Part shown: positions 1-7,907 of the stretch, piece by piece
Layout: each line of letters begins with the position of its first letter
How positions within the stretch are numbered: the stretch's first letter is position 1
NCBI RefSeq assembly: GCF_000210895.1
Contig: NC_015964.1
Span: forward strand, 496,001-560,000
DNA from: Haemophilus parainfluenzae T3T1
GTDB lineage: Bacteria; Pseudomonadota; Gammaproteobacteria; Enterobacterales; Pasteurellaceae
Direction of reading: 5' to 3'
DNA: 64,000 nucleotides
Notes under the pieces: generated by a model
Seen by the model: only the letters and a program-made list of their open reading frames with translations
Told to the model about the DNA's origin: nothing
The model's database searches: none
Made by a program: the position numbers and the translations under genes

Positions 1-215
1 TTAAAGAAGTTACTGCTTGCCCAACCCAGCTCCAACCAAATGATGTCATGATGGCCTCTTATGTGTTCGAACAAGCTGGCGACAAAGTGGCAGCGGAAAA
101 AATTCGTCAGGACAGTTTAAAATCAGCCATGTCTATTCAAGACAAACCGGCTGAAATACAAAATGAACCAAAAACAGAAGAAGAACCAACCGCACTTATT
201 GCGAAACGTGATTAA
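1..215 (+). CDS. C-terminal end of an unidentified protein (partial)
   Basis: The reading frame is open from base 3 to the TAA at 213-215 and gives about 70 residues that begin upstream of the window. The first half (ending near SLKSAM) looks helical and could be the last repeat of a TPR-like protein; the tail is rich in Glu, Lys and Pro and ends ALIAKRD. The ALI codons fall on an uptake word (ACCGCACTT, 189-197). A strong terminator follows at once. I do not recognise the family, and the fragment is too short to name. Confidence 0.6.
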   Translation, partial: KEVTACPTQLQPNDVMMASYVFEQAGDKVAAEKIRQDSLKSAMSIQDKPAEIQNEPKTEEEPTALIAKRD

Positions 216-227
216 AATAAACAACGA

Positions 228-253
228 CGGGGCTGAATAAAGCCCCGTTTTTT
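228..253 (+). terminator. Rho-independent terminator of the partial first gene
   Basis: A 7-bp stem CGGGGCT / AGCCCCG with a 6-base loop is followed by TTTTTTA, starting 13 bases after the stop codon. It isolates the first gene from the ABC operon downstream. Confidence 0.9.
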
Positions 254-388
254 AATTCCCCACCGCCACTTATTTTATTTAAAACCCATTTCTTATTACA
301 TTTCTTTATAAGTAATAAATTTCCATTCTTTTCTCACCGATTAAAAATTTTTTACTATATCGCCACACAAACGATTAAATCATGAAAA

Positions 389-1048
389 ATGAATTGGGAT
401 TATATTTTAAGTGTCACACCACGTTTTATTCATGCCACGCTGATGACGCTTCATCTCGCCTTTTGGGGCATTTTATTGTCGCTGGTGATTGGTGTGATTT
501 GTGCGGTGATTACCACCTACAAAGTCAAATCATTAACTTGGCTAGTAAAAGGCTATATTGAGCTTTCTCGTAATACGCCTTTATTAATTCAAGTATTTTT
601 TCTCTATTTTGGGCTGTCTAAAATTGGCCTGAAATTAGATGGTTTTACTTGCGGCATTATCGGCCTGGCATTTTTAGGTGGAAGCTATATGGCAGAAGCC
701 TTTCGTGGTGGTTTGGAAGCGGTATCAAAAGGACAAATTGAATCAGCCTTAAGTATCGGCCTAACTCCTTATCAAGCTTTTCGCTATGTCATTTTCCCAC
801 AAGCCTTTGCGATTGCTACCCCTGCAATTGGCGCAAATTGTTTGTTCTTAATGAAAGAAACCTCAGTGATCAGCGCTGTCGCCGTCGCTGAACTCATGTT
901 TGTAGCGAAAGAAGTCATCGGGCTCGATTACAAAACCAATGAGGCCTTATTTTTATTAGTGGTGTTTTATTTGATCATTCTCTTACCGATGTCTCTGTTC
1001 ATCGGTCATTTAGAACGCCGTACTCGGAGAGCAAAATATGGGGCTTGA
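389..1048 (+). CDS. Polar amino-acid ABC transporter, permease 1 (cysteine-type system)
   Basis: Inner-membrane permease of the HisM/GlnP type, 219 residues with about five membrane segments. The cytoplasmic EAA loop that docks the ATPase is visible (EAFRGGLEAVSKGQIESALSIG, about residues 101-122, ending in the typical TPYQAFRYVIFPQA). It opens a four-gene operon with a second permease (11-bp overlap), an ATPase and a lipoprotein receptor. The receptor resembles the cysteine-binding CjaA of Campylobacter, so cysteine or a close relative is the likely substrate (inference). No clear ribosome binding site precedes this ATG; MNWDYIL is still the natural start by family length. Confidence 0.85.
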   Translation: MNWDYILSVTPRFIHATLMTLHLAFWGILLSLVIGVICAVITTYKVKSLTWLVKGYIELSRNTPLLIQVFFLYFGLSKIGLKLDGFTCGIIGLAFLGGSYMAEAFRGGLEAVSKGQIESALSIGLTPYQAFRYVIFPQAFAIATPAIGANCLFLMKETSVISAVAVAELMFVAKEVIGLDYKTNEALFLLVVFYLIILLPMSLFIGHLERRTRRAKYGA

Positions 1049-1706
1049 GTTATTATTCCAAGGTAGCAACATTGAACGCTTGCTCAACGGTTTATGGGTG
1101 ACGGCTGAGATTGCGTTTGTTTCTGTCTTCTTCGCTTGTATTTTAGGTGTGATTTTTGGCGTAATCATGACGAGCAGAAACCCAATTATCAATACCATTT
1201 GCCGCTTTTATTTAGAATTTGTACGCATCATTCCATTATTAGCGTTACTTTTTCTCGCTTATTTCGGTTTAGCAAAGTGGTTTGATATTCACTTAGATGG
1301 CATCTCTGTATGTATTTTGGTGTTTATTTTCTGGGGAACGGCAGAAATGGGGGATTTAGTGCGTGGCGCATTAACTTCCATTGAAAAACATCAAGTGGAA
1401 TCAGCCTACGCTTTAGGTTTAACGCCGTTTCAAACCTTTGTGTATATTTTACTGCCACAAAGTTTAAAACGTGTGACACCAAGTGCTATTAACCTCTTTA
1501 CCCGCATGGTAAAAACCAGTTCTTTAGCGATGTTAATCGGTGTAGTAGAAGTCATTAAAGTCGGTCAACAAATTATCGAGCATTCATTATTTAGTAATCA
1601 ATCGGCGGCGCTTTGGATTTACGGTGTCATCTTCGGCTTATATTTTGTGATTTGTTACCCGCTATCCTTATTTTCCCGTTATTTAGAAACCCGTTGGGAA
1701 AGTTAA
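1038..1706 (+). CDS. Polar amino-acid ABC transporter, permease 2 (cysteine-type system)
   Basis: Second HisM/GlnP-type permease, 222 residues, partner of the preceding one in a heterodimeric channel. The EAA loop reads DLVRGALTSIEKHQVESAYALG followed by LTPFQTFVYILLPQS. It starts inside the previous gene (11-bp overlap) behind a GGAGAGC ribosome binding site, which points to translational coupling. The ATPase gene follows after 18 bases. Substrate is inferred only from the receptor of this operon. Confidence 0.85.
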   Translation: MGLELLFQGSNIERLLNGLWVTAEIAFVSVFFACILGVIFGVIMTSRNPIINTICRFYLEFVRIIPLLALLFLAYFGLAKWFDIHLDGISVCILVFIFWGTAEMGDLVRGALTSIEKHQVESAYALGLTPFQTFVYILLPQSLKRVTPSAINLFTRMVKTSSLAMLIGVVEVIKVGQQIIEHSLFSNQSAALWIYGVIFGLYFVICYPLSLFSRYLETRWES

Positions 1707-1724
1707 TTGTAATTAGGAAAACAC

Positions 1725-2489
1725 ATGGCGTTATTAGAAATTAAAAACCTCGTCAAAAATTACGGTGATGTAGAAGCCCTCAAAGGCATCAATCTTTCTA
1801 TAGAGAAAGGCGAAGTGGTCGTTATTTTAGGTCCATCAGGTTGTGGTAAAAGTACTTTTTTACGCTGCCTAAATGGACTAGAAGAAATAAAGCACGGTCA
1901 GATTTTGCTGCAAAATGCAGGCGAATTAGGCAAAGACATTCCTTGGGTCAAAGCGCGTCAACGCATTGGGATGGTATTCCAAAGTTATGAACTCTTCGCT
2001 CATTTATCAGTGATTGACAATATTTTACTCGGCCCTTTAAAAGTACAAAAACGCGATCGTGCAGAAGCTGAAAAACAAGCCGATGAGTTACTTAAACGCG
2101 TAGGTTTATATGACCGAAAAAATGCCTATCCACGTGAACTATCCGGTGGACAAAAACAGCGAATTGCCATTGTACGTTCACTTTGCATGAACCCTGAAAT
2201 TATTCTGTTCGATGAAGTGACCGCAGCCCTTGACCCTGAAATGGTACGTGAAGTACTTGATGTGATCTTAGGTCTTGCCAAAGATGGCATGACGATGCTC
2301 ATCGTTACCCATGAAATGAATTTTGCCCGTCAAGTGGCTAATCGCATCGTGTTTATGGATAAAGGGCAAATTATTGAACAAGCAAAACCGGAAGATTTCT
2401 TCACGAATCCAACCACGGATCGTGCGAAAACATTCTTAAATATCTTAAATTATGAACCGAGAGGGACAAACTATGAAGAAAACATTTAA
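1725..2489 (+). CDS. Polar amino-acid ABC transporter, ATP-binding subunit
   Basis: Cytoplasmic ATPase of the GlnQ/HisP group, 254 residues, energising the two permeases before it. Walker A is GPSGCGKST near residue 36, the Q-loop lies in MVFQSYELF, the signature is LSGGQKQR and Walker B is ILFDEVTAALDPE, with the switch His in VTHEM. The glutamate after the Walker B Asp is present; DEVT instead of the more frequent DEPT is a conservative variation. Its 3' end overlaps the receptor gene by 17 bp. Confidence 0.93.
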   Translation: MALLEIKNLVKNYGDVEALKGINLSIEKGEVVVILGPSGCGKSTFLRCLNGLEEIKHGQILLQNAGELGKDIPWVKARQRIGMVFQSYELFAHLSVIDNILLGPLKVQKRDRAEAEKQADELLKRVGLYDRKNAYPRELSGGQKQRIAIVRSLCMNPEIILFDEVTAALDPEMVREVLDVILGLAKDGMTMLIVTHEMNFARQVANRIVFMDKGQIIEQAKPEDFFTNPTTDRAKTFLNILNYEPRGTNYEENI

Positions 2490-3330
2490 AACATTGACCG
2501 CACTTTTCGCTACTGCCACCTTAGCATTTGGCTTAACCGCATGTAATGATAAAGAACCCGCTAAAGACGGGGCAAAAACAGTTTCAAGCCTTGAGCAAAT
2601 ACAAAAAGATGGCAAAGTGCGCATTGGTGTATTTAGCGATAAACCACCATTTGGTTATGTAGATGCGCAAGGCAAAAGCCAAGGCTTTGATGTTGAAATT
2701 GGTAAAGCGATCGGTAAAGATTTATTAGGTGATGAAAACAAAGTGGAATTTGTTTTAGTGGATGCCGCAAACCGTGCTGAATACTTACTTTCTAAGAAAG
2801 TTGATATTATTCTCGCCAACTTTACTGTAACCCCAGCACGTAAAGAAGTGGTGGATTTTGCGAATCCATACATGAAAGTAGCACTCGGTGTCGTCTCAAA
2901 AGATGGTTCTGTGATTACTGACCTTGAACAATTAAAAGGCAAAACTTTAATCGTAGATAAAGGTACTACTGCTGATATTTTCTTCACCAAAAACTATCCA
3001 GATGTGAAGTTATTAAAATTCGAACAAAATACAGAAACCTTTGAAGCCTTACGTGATGGTCGTGGTGATGCATTATCTAATGACAATACCTTCTTATTCG
3101 CTTGGGCAAAACAAAATCCAGGTTATACCGTAGGCGTAAAAAACTTTGGTGATCAAGATGTTATTGCACCAGCTGTTCGCAAAGATGCACCTGAATTGTT
3201 AAATTGGTTAAACAACGAAATCCAAACCTTAGGCAAAGATGGTCGTTTAAAACAAGCTTACGAAAAAACCTTATTGCCAGTTTATGGTGATACTGTCAGC
3301 GAAAGCGATATCGTGGTTGAATATAAATAA
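2473..3330 (+). CDS. CjaA-like amino-acid (probably cysteine) binding lipoprotein
   Basis: Periplasmic receptor of the operon, 285 residues. A lipoprotein signal peptide ends in the lipobox LTAC near residue 23, so it is probably anchored to a membrane. The body is a family 3 solute-binding protein (VRIGVFSDKPPFGYVD; later LKGKTLIVDKGTTADIFF). Stretches such as KVEFVLVDAANRAEYL and KKVDIILANFT match the cysteine receptor CjaA of Campylobacter as I remember it. I chose the ATG at 2473 because GAGAGGG precedes it and the signal peptide starts there; an upstream in-frame ATG at 2452 lies inside the ATPase gene. An uptake word lies in the signal-peptide codons. Confidence 0.85.
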   Translation: MKKTFKTLTALFATATLAFGLTACNDKEPAKDGAKTVSSLEQIQKDGKVRIGVFSDKPPFGYVDAQGKSQGFDVEIGKAIGKDLLGDENKVEFVLVDAANRAEYLLSKKVDIILANFTVTPARKEVVDFANPYMKVALGVVSKDGSVITDLEQLKGKTLIVDKGTTADIFFTKNYPDVKLLKFEQNTETFEALRDGRGDALSNDNTFLFAWAKQNPGYTVGVKNFGDQDVIAPAVRKDAPELLNWLNNEIQTLGKDGRLKQAYEKTLLPVYGDTVSESDIVVEYK

Positions 3331-3340
3331 TTCTCCCACA

Positions 3341-3377
3341 TTCACTTCTCCTTTAGTCCAACTCAAGGAGAAGTGAA
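3341..3377. terminator. Hairpin after the cysteine-type ABC operon
   Basis: A perfect 13-bp stem TTCACTTCTCCTT / AAGGAGAAGTGAA with an 11-base loop begins 10 bases after the receptor stop codon. No U-run follows, so it may act as a 3' stabiliser or weak terminator rather than a classical one. Confidence 0.5.
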
Positions 3378-3497
3378 AACTTACTAAGTTTTGACCGCAC
3401 TTCCAATTTTAAATGCGAAATATGTTTTTTCTAGATATATGCCTATTTTACCCTTCAACAGCATTTCTTGTATTATCACTTTATAACATCTAAACTT

Positions 3498-3516
3498 GAT
3501 AATAATTCTTATTTAT
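3498..3516 (+). promoter_or_regulatory. Fur-like box upstream of an iron-chelate binding protein
   Basis: The 19-mer beginning GATAATAATTCTTATT agrees with the Fur consensus GATAATGATAATCATTATC at 12 of 19 positions by my alignment, including the first six bases. It lies 37 bases before the start of the FecB-like gene. The agreement is moderate in an AT-rich region. Confidence 0.4.
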
Positions 3517-3553
3517 GGTAATGTTCTGATGTTTTATTCAGACAGGAGTTTAT

Positions 3554-4666
3554 ATGCAAAAAAAATCAACAATTCGTTTAATTTTGGCCGTTCTATTACT
3601 GACTTTTGGTATCACTACTCAAGCAGAAATAAAAACAATCAAAGATGTATTAGGACGAGAAGTTAACGTTGATGTGCCCGTAAAAAATGCCGTGTTAGGC
3701 TTTTACTATCCTGATTACATTGCTGTTACGGGTGTTGAAAATTTTAAATATGTTAAAGGTATCTCACGTGAATTTTGGGAAAAATTTAATCCAGGAAGTT
3801 GGGCATTGTTTTCTGAAAAAATCCCTGAACTCAAAAATATTGCTGATATTGGTAATGTAAATACAGGAACTTTCTCAACCGAAAAAACCTTGGCATTAAA
3901 ACCTGATGTATTGATTCTTGCAGAATGGCAATATCAAACTATTGGTTCCGAACTACCAAAGTTAGAACAAGCTGGCGTTCCAATTATTGTTGTCGATTTT
4001 AATGCTCAAAGTGTAGAACGACACACCCAAAGCGCAAAGATTTTTGGGCAACTTGCAGGTACCGAAGAACGAGCAAATAAAATTGCAGATGAATATGCTC
4101 AAGGCATTACTGATATTCAAAAACGTGTAAAAGAGGCTAACCTACCTAAACCTAAAATCTATGTAGAATTTGGCAATAAAGGTCCTAGTGAATATAGCTT
4201 TACCTTTGGTAAAAATATGTGGGGTGCTATTGCTGAAACTGTTGGCGGGAATAACGTAAGCGCGCCTTTTGTCGAAAATTGGGGACCAATTAATCCAGAA
4301 CAACTTCTTGCCGCACAACCTGAAGTGATCATGATTTCTGGCACAGAAATGGGGCATGAAACTAACGATGAAATGATGGCGATGGGAATAAACATCAATG
4401 AACAGGATGCACAAAAACGCCTAAAAGGTTTCTTAACCCGTGCAGGGTGGCAAGATTTACCTGCAGTTAAAAACCACCGTGTTTACGGTATTTATCATAC
4501 GGCTTCTCGCTCACTAAGTGATCTAGCAGCCGCTCAATTTATGGCAAAAGCACTTTACCCAAAACTTTTTGAAGACATAGACCCACAAAAAACCTTTATG
4601 GATTTCCATAAAAACTATTTGCCTATCATACCTAGTGGTACGTTTTTTATTAAATTGAAAGATTAA
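3554..4666 (+). CDS. Periplasmic iron-chelate/corrinoid-type ABC binding protein (orphan)
   Basis: Family 8 (FecB/BtuF-type) receptor of 370 residues with a Sec signal peptide (MQKKSTIRLILAVLLLTFGITTQA). The fold is recognised from IKDVLGREVNVDVPVKNAV at the start of the mature domain, LALKPDVLILAEWQYQ, EQAGVPIIVVDF, and a C-terminal half with NWGPINPEQLLAAQPEVIMIS. It probably binds an iron chelate, haem or a cobalamin-like ligand. No permease or ATPase gene is adjacent, so it must work with components encoded elsewhere. GACAGGAG precedes the ATG, and a Fur-like box lies upstream. A strong terminator closes this single-gene unit. Confidence 0.75.
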   Translation: MQKKSTIRLILAVLLLTFGITTQAEIKTIKDVLGREVNVDVPVKNAVLGFYYPDYIAVTGVENFKYVKGISREFWEKFNPGSWALFSEKIPELKNIADIGNVNTGTFSTEKTLALKPDVLILAEWQYQTIGSELPKLEQAGVPIIVVDFNAQSVERHTQSAKIFGQLAGTEERANKIADEYAQGITDIQKRVKEANLPKPKIYVEFGNKGPSEYSFTFGKNMWGAIAETVGGNNVSAPFVENWGPINPEQLLAAQPEVIMISGTEMGHETNDEMMAMGININEQDAQKRLKGFLTRAGWQDLPAVKNHRVYGIYHTASRSLSDLAAAQFMAKALYPKLFEDIDPQKTFMDFHKNYLPIIPSGTFFIKLKD

Positions 4667-4675
4667 ACAATTCAT

Positions 4676-4700
4676 AAGGTGAGCGATGCTCACCTTTTTT
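4676..4700 (+). terminator. Rho-independent terminator of the iron-chelate receptor gene
   Basis: A 9-bp stem AAGGTGAGC / GCTCACCTT with a 3-base loop GAT runs into TTTTTT. It lies 9 bases after the stop codon. Confidence 0.92.
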
Positions 4701-4734
4701 ATATTCTCACTGCCTTTCATAAGTGAAAACTCCT

Positions 4735-5133
4735 TTATTTTTGACCGCTCTTTGAAAGATGCGGTGTAAATCTCGCCTTTAATGGCATTCGTTCCTGAAT
4801 ACGTTCCCGATTAATCTGCAATGCAGCTTCTGTAGCTTCATAGTCTAACCATAAACTTGGGTCATCGGGTAATGTTTCATTCCAAATATACTGCACGTTA
4901 AATCCGCGCGCTTTACATTCCGCATGCAATGCATCATACCGTTTCTTTAAAAATGACAATTTATTAAAGAAAAAACGTACATGCCCTTCCCCCAACTTAT
5001 ATTCTGCAGGCTGTCCTTTTAAGTGATATTTACCTTTCGCCACGGCGTTAGGAATACGGGTTAATTCACGATGTTCAGCTAAAAGATGTTGATCACAAAG
5101 CTCCTCAGGCGGAACAAGATTAATTCGAGTCAT
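4735..5133 (-). CDS. Pyrimidine-dimer DNA glycosylase, T4 endonuclease V family
   Basis: Base-excision enzyme that cuts the glycosyl bond of UV-induced cyclobutane pyrimidine dimers and then nicks the DNA. The 132-residue protein starts MTRINLVPPEEL and continues DQHLLAEHRELTRIP, closely matching T4 DenV as I remember it (138 residues). The N-terminal Thr2 nucleophile (after Met removal), Arg3, Arg22 and catalytic Glu23 are all present, as is GHVRFFFNKLSFLKKR. The gene stands alone, facing the iron receptor gene, with an uptake-like word (GACCGCTCTT) beside its stop. A chromosomal copy of a phage-typical gene suggests old transfer, but no other phage gene is near. Confidence 0.88.
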   Translation of the reverse strand: MTRINLVPPEELCDQHLLAEHRELTRIPNAVAKGKYHLKGQPAEYKLGEGHVRFFFNKLSFLKKRYDALHAECKARGFNVQYIWNETLPDDPSLWLDYEATEAALQINRERIQERMPLKARFTPHLSKSGQK

Positions 5134-5354
5134 AAGTCATACCAAAGAAAAAGAAACATAGTACGGGGCGTAAAGGTATTTGTCTATTATTTGCCTATCT
5201 CTTTAAGAAATATCCTAGTATTTTAGAAAAACATTTATCTGAGCATTTTAATAAAGTATTGATCTATTCTAAATAAACAGTATGATCGTCTTCATATTAA
5301 CGATTTATTATGGTCCACAAAAGCAATATTTCCCTACTTTTGAGATATTCCAAT

Positions 5355-5762
5355 ATGAAATTTTTACTTTTTTTAACGCATTTCATCGTCTTGTTATTTA
5401 GTGCTTATTTCTTGTTCAACTTTGGCGTGCGTTGGGTGCAAGTCATTGGTTATAATTTAGCATTCAACGAGCCTGTGGCTAATAGTCTACATCATTCTAT
5501 TAATATCTATTTTAAACTTATTGCCATTACCACTTTTAGCTATCTCTTTTTTGCTATTTTTCAACGTTTTTATCGTCGCTTTGCGATGTTACTATGGATG
5601 GCGGAAGCTGGAGTATTCGGGAAATATTTATTTAATTTGAATGGGCTACAAGGCACCAATTATGATGGCATATTCCAAACCTCATCGGTTTATATTTATT
5701 TTTTATGCCCATTATTGTTAAGTTTATTATCCTACCTTTATTGTAAGAAACAAAACAAGTAA
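5355..5762 (+). CDS. Small multi-pass membrane protein, unknown function
   Basis: I do not recognise this 135-residue protein. Three to four hydrophobic segments are visible: FLLFLTHFIVLLFSAYFLF, FKLIAITTFSYLFFAIF, a weaker one near FAMLLWMAEAGVFGKYLF, and YFLCPLLLSLLSYLY at the end before a Lys-rich tail, so it is an integral membrane protein. I chose the ATG at 5355 because the hydrophobic segment starts there; an in-frame ATG at 5310 would add 15 residues, and neither has a convincing ribosome binding site. It precedes a run of small exported proteins. Confidence 0.6.
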   Translation: MKFLLFLTHFIVLLFSAYFLFNFGVRWVQVIGYNLAFNEPVANSLHHSINIYFKLIAITTFSYLFFAIFQRFYRRFAMLLWMAEAGVFGKYLFNLNGLQGTNYDGIFQTSSVYIYFLCPLLLSLLSYLYCKKQNK

Positions 5763-5849
5763 ACTCATAACCTAGCAATTCAAAAGGGGTTGCAAGCGGT
5801 TAAATTTTGTAGGCATTTTACCAATCTCTCCATTCAATAAGGATTCATC

Positions 5850-6290
5850 ATGAAAAAATTATTTGTATTCGCTTTATGTACGTTCTCTATTTCTAGCTTT
5901 GCCTTAACCCCGCAAATAGAAACAGCATCAAACTCAGACTCTTTCATCAGTTTCCGCACGGCTAATGACGCTATTTATTGCTCTGGCGACCTTCCTGGTC
6001 TAAACCCCCAAGTTGAATGTGTTACTAAAATTAAAGGAAAACCGATTTTACCGCGTCCGAAAGATTGTGAATTCGAATGGGGCGAGCTATTTTCTGTTGG
6101 CGCGACAGGAAAGGCTTCACTTGTTTGTGCAAGTGATACCCCCGCTGTACCAGACTCACCAATCTTAAAAGAGGGCGAAACAATTAAAGGCAAAGGCTGG
6201 CAATGCACTGCTTCGGGCGATTCATTAACTTGTTCAAATAAAGAAAAACACGGTTTTAAAATTAGCCAAGCAAAACAAAAATTGTTTTAG
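5850..6290 (+). CDS. Small exported cysteine-containing protein, unknown function
   Basis: The 146-residue product has a Sec signal peptide (MKKLFVFALCTFSISSFA) and a mature part with six cysteines, enough for three disulphides. I recognise no family. The second half contains KEGETIKGKGWQCTASGDSLTCSN, which looks like a small beta-sheet module. Its N-terminal region (LCTFSISSFALTPQIE) strongly resembles that of the gene at 7453 (LCALSVSAFATTPSIE), which suggests related export leaders or a partial duplication. AATAAGGA precedes the start. Confidence 0.65.
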   Translation: MKKLFVFALCTFSISSFALTPQIETASNSDSFISFRTANDAIYCSGDLPGLNPQVECVTKIKGKPILPRPKDCEFEWGELFSVGATGKASLVCASDTPAVPDSPILKEGETIKGKGWQCTASGDSLTCSNKEKHGFKISQAKQKLF

Positions 6291-6381
6291 CTTGCAGCGT
6301 ATTTGAAAAATACACAATACGTTAATTGCCTTACTACAAGAGCGGTCAAATTTTTCTCACTTTTTACAAGGAACACCAATC

Positions 6382-7380
6382 ATGAAAAAGTCTCTTCTCT
6401 TAACGATTCTTTGTCTTCCATTTATGGCTCAAGCCAACGACAGTACGGGAACAGTCTCTACTGGTGGTGTGGAATATATTAAAAATGAGCATATTGCGAT
6501 GCAAAAAGAAAACCTATTTATCAGCCAAGATAAAATTAAGGTGGAATATGAATATCGCAATCTGACCGATAAAGACATTACTGAGACGGTGCTATTCCCA
6601 TTACCGGAAGTGATGCTGCACGATTACGGTGATTTTGCCGACACCCAAAGTTTAATCAATTCTTTTAAGATTTATGCGAATGGCAAAGAAATCAAACCGA
6701 CAACTCATGTACGCGCGTTCTTTTACGAAACCAAAAATGCAGATGATGCAGAGAAAAGAGAATTGGTTTCTCACGATGTCACGGACATTCTTCGTGCCTG
6801 TGGTTTAACTGAAGAAGAGTTAATGGAGCCTTGGTTGCGTAAATCTGATTCTGCAGATAAGAAAATCTTGAAATGTCAGGACCCACGTCTTGCCAAATTC
6901 GCATACAAAGACTCTGAGGATAGCGAAGATATCACTTGGGGTGGACAAATCATTTATAGCTGGCAACAAACCTTTAAAGCTAATTCGATTACTCAAATTC
7001 AGCACGAATATGTCCCTCTTTTAGGATCTGGCATGGGGCTTCATGATCTCGTGGATTATAAAAAGTTTGCCGATACTTTTTGTATTGATCCATCATTTAA
7101 AAAATCAGTAAAAGCAAAATCTAATCAAGGGATATACTACCGTGAGCTAGGTTATATTCTCAAAACTGGAGCAAACTGGGCAAAACCTATTGCGGATTTT
7201 ACGCTTACCATTGAAAGACCCAAAGATCAGATTGTTTCTTTCTGCTGGAAAGGTAAAGGCGAAGTGAAAAAAGTACTGCAAAATGACAAAGTTGTGCAAT
7301 ATCAAGTAAAAGAAAAAGACTTCTTACCACAGCATGATTTAGATGTGCTATATGGTATAGATGCAAAGTTTTTTAACTAA
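6382..7380 (+). CDS. Exported DUF4424-type protein
   Basis: Secreted or periplasmic protein of 332 residues with signal peptide MKKSLLLTILCLPFMAQA. The mature start NDSTGTVSTGGVEYIKNEHIAMQKENLFIS, followed by YRNLTDKDITETVLFPLPE, is what I remember of DUF4424, a family of unknown function found in several Proteobacteria. Four cysteines lie in the mature part (CGLTEEE, KCQDP, FCIDP, FCWKG). ACAAGGA precedes the ATG. It sits among three other small exported proteins, suggesting a shared envelope role that cannot be named from sequence. Confidence 0.7.
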   Translation: MKKSLLLTILCLPFMAQANDSTGTVSTGGVEYIKNEHIAMQKENLFISQDKIKVEYEYRNLTDKDITETVLFPLPEVMLHDYGDFADTQSLINSFKIYANGKEIKPTTHVRAFFYETKNADDAEKRELVSHDVTDILRACGLTEEELMEPWLRKSDSADKKILKCQDPRLAKFAYKDSEDSEDITWGGQIIYSWQQTFKANSITQIQHEYVPLLGSGMGLHDLVDYKKFADTFCIDPSFKKSVKAKSNQGIYYRELGYILKTGANWAKPIADFTLTIERPKDQIVSFCWKGKGEVKKVLQNDKVVQYQVKEKDFLPQHDLDVLYGIDAKFFN

Positions 7381-7452
7381 AAGCTTGCTTAGTAATATGC
7401 TTTTACAATAAAGAGAAGATAAACCTCACAAAATTTTTCACAAGAAATAAAA

Positions 7453-7887
7453 ATGAAAAAATCACTTACATTGGCTTTATGTGCTTTATCCGTTTCGGCT
7501 TTTGCAACAACACCTTCAATCGAAGATCAAATGTCGTATCCACCACCACCGCCACTTCTAGATTTTCCTAATTGGTGGAGTGTAATTGCTTATAATCCAC
7601 AAAATGGTGCTTTTGGTTATGGCGAGGGAGGTATGATAAAGGCTGCTCAAAATAAAGCACTAAAGGATTGCGAGCTTGCTTCAAATGATGCAAATAAACA
7701 ACATTGCCAAATTGTCACAGAAGCTAATCATGCTTGTGTTGCATTGGCAACAGGAGATTCTCCTGAAAAATATGCTGCAGTTCGCAATTTCAGAATGAAG
7801 CGAGAAAAAGCTGAACAAGAAGCCTTAGCAGCCTGTAAAATGAATTCAGCGAATTGCACAATCACCTTCTCTGCTTGCGAAAGATAA
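7453..7887 (+). CDS. Exported DUF4189-domain protein
   Basis: Protein of 144 residues with signal peptide MKKSLTLALCALSVSAFA, then a short Pro run (YPPPPPLLDFP) and a DUF4189-like domain from WWSVIAYNPQNGAFGYGEGG to the C terminus. That family typically shows W-x-A-I-A-Y, an aromatic-Gly stretch, and regularly spaced cysteines; here Cys occurs in LKDCELA, QHCQIV, HACVALATG, LAACKM, NCTI and SACER. Function of the domain is not established. The leader resembles that of the gene at 5850. The stop lies 20 bases before the next gene, so the two are probably cotranscribed. Confidence 0.68.
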   Translation: MKKSLTLALCALSVSAFATTPSIEDQMSYPPPPPLLDFPNWWSVIAYNPQNGAFGYGEGGMIKAAQNKALKDCELASNDANKQHCQIVTEANHACVALATGDSPEKYAAVRNFRMKREKAEQEALAACKMNSANCTITFSACER

Positions 7888-7907
7888 TCTTAAAAAAGGA
7901 ACGCTCT

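Noticed and set aside
5310-5354. Upstream start of the membrane protein at 5355
   Set aside because: The extra 15 residues are polar and unsupported by a ribosome binding site; kept only as an alternative.
7541-7560. CCACCACCACCGCCA run as a phase-variable simple repeat
   Set aside because: It is short and imperfect and encodes a Pro run in the DUF4189 protein; Haemophilus phase variation uses longer tetranucleotide tracts.
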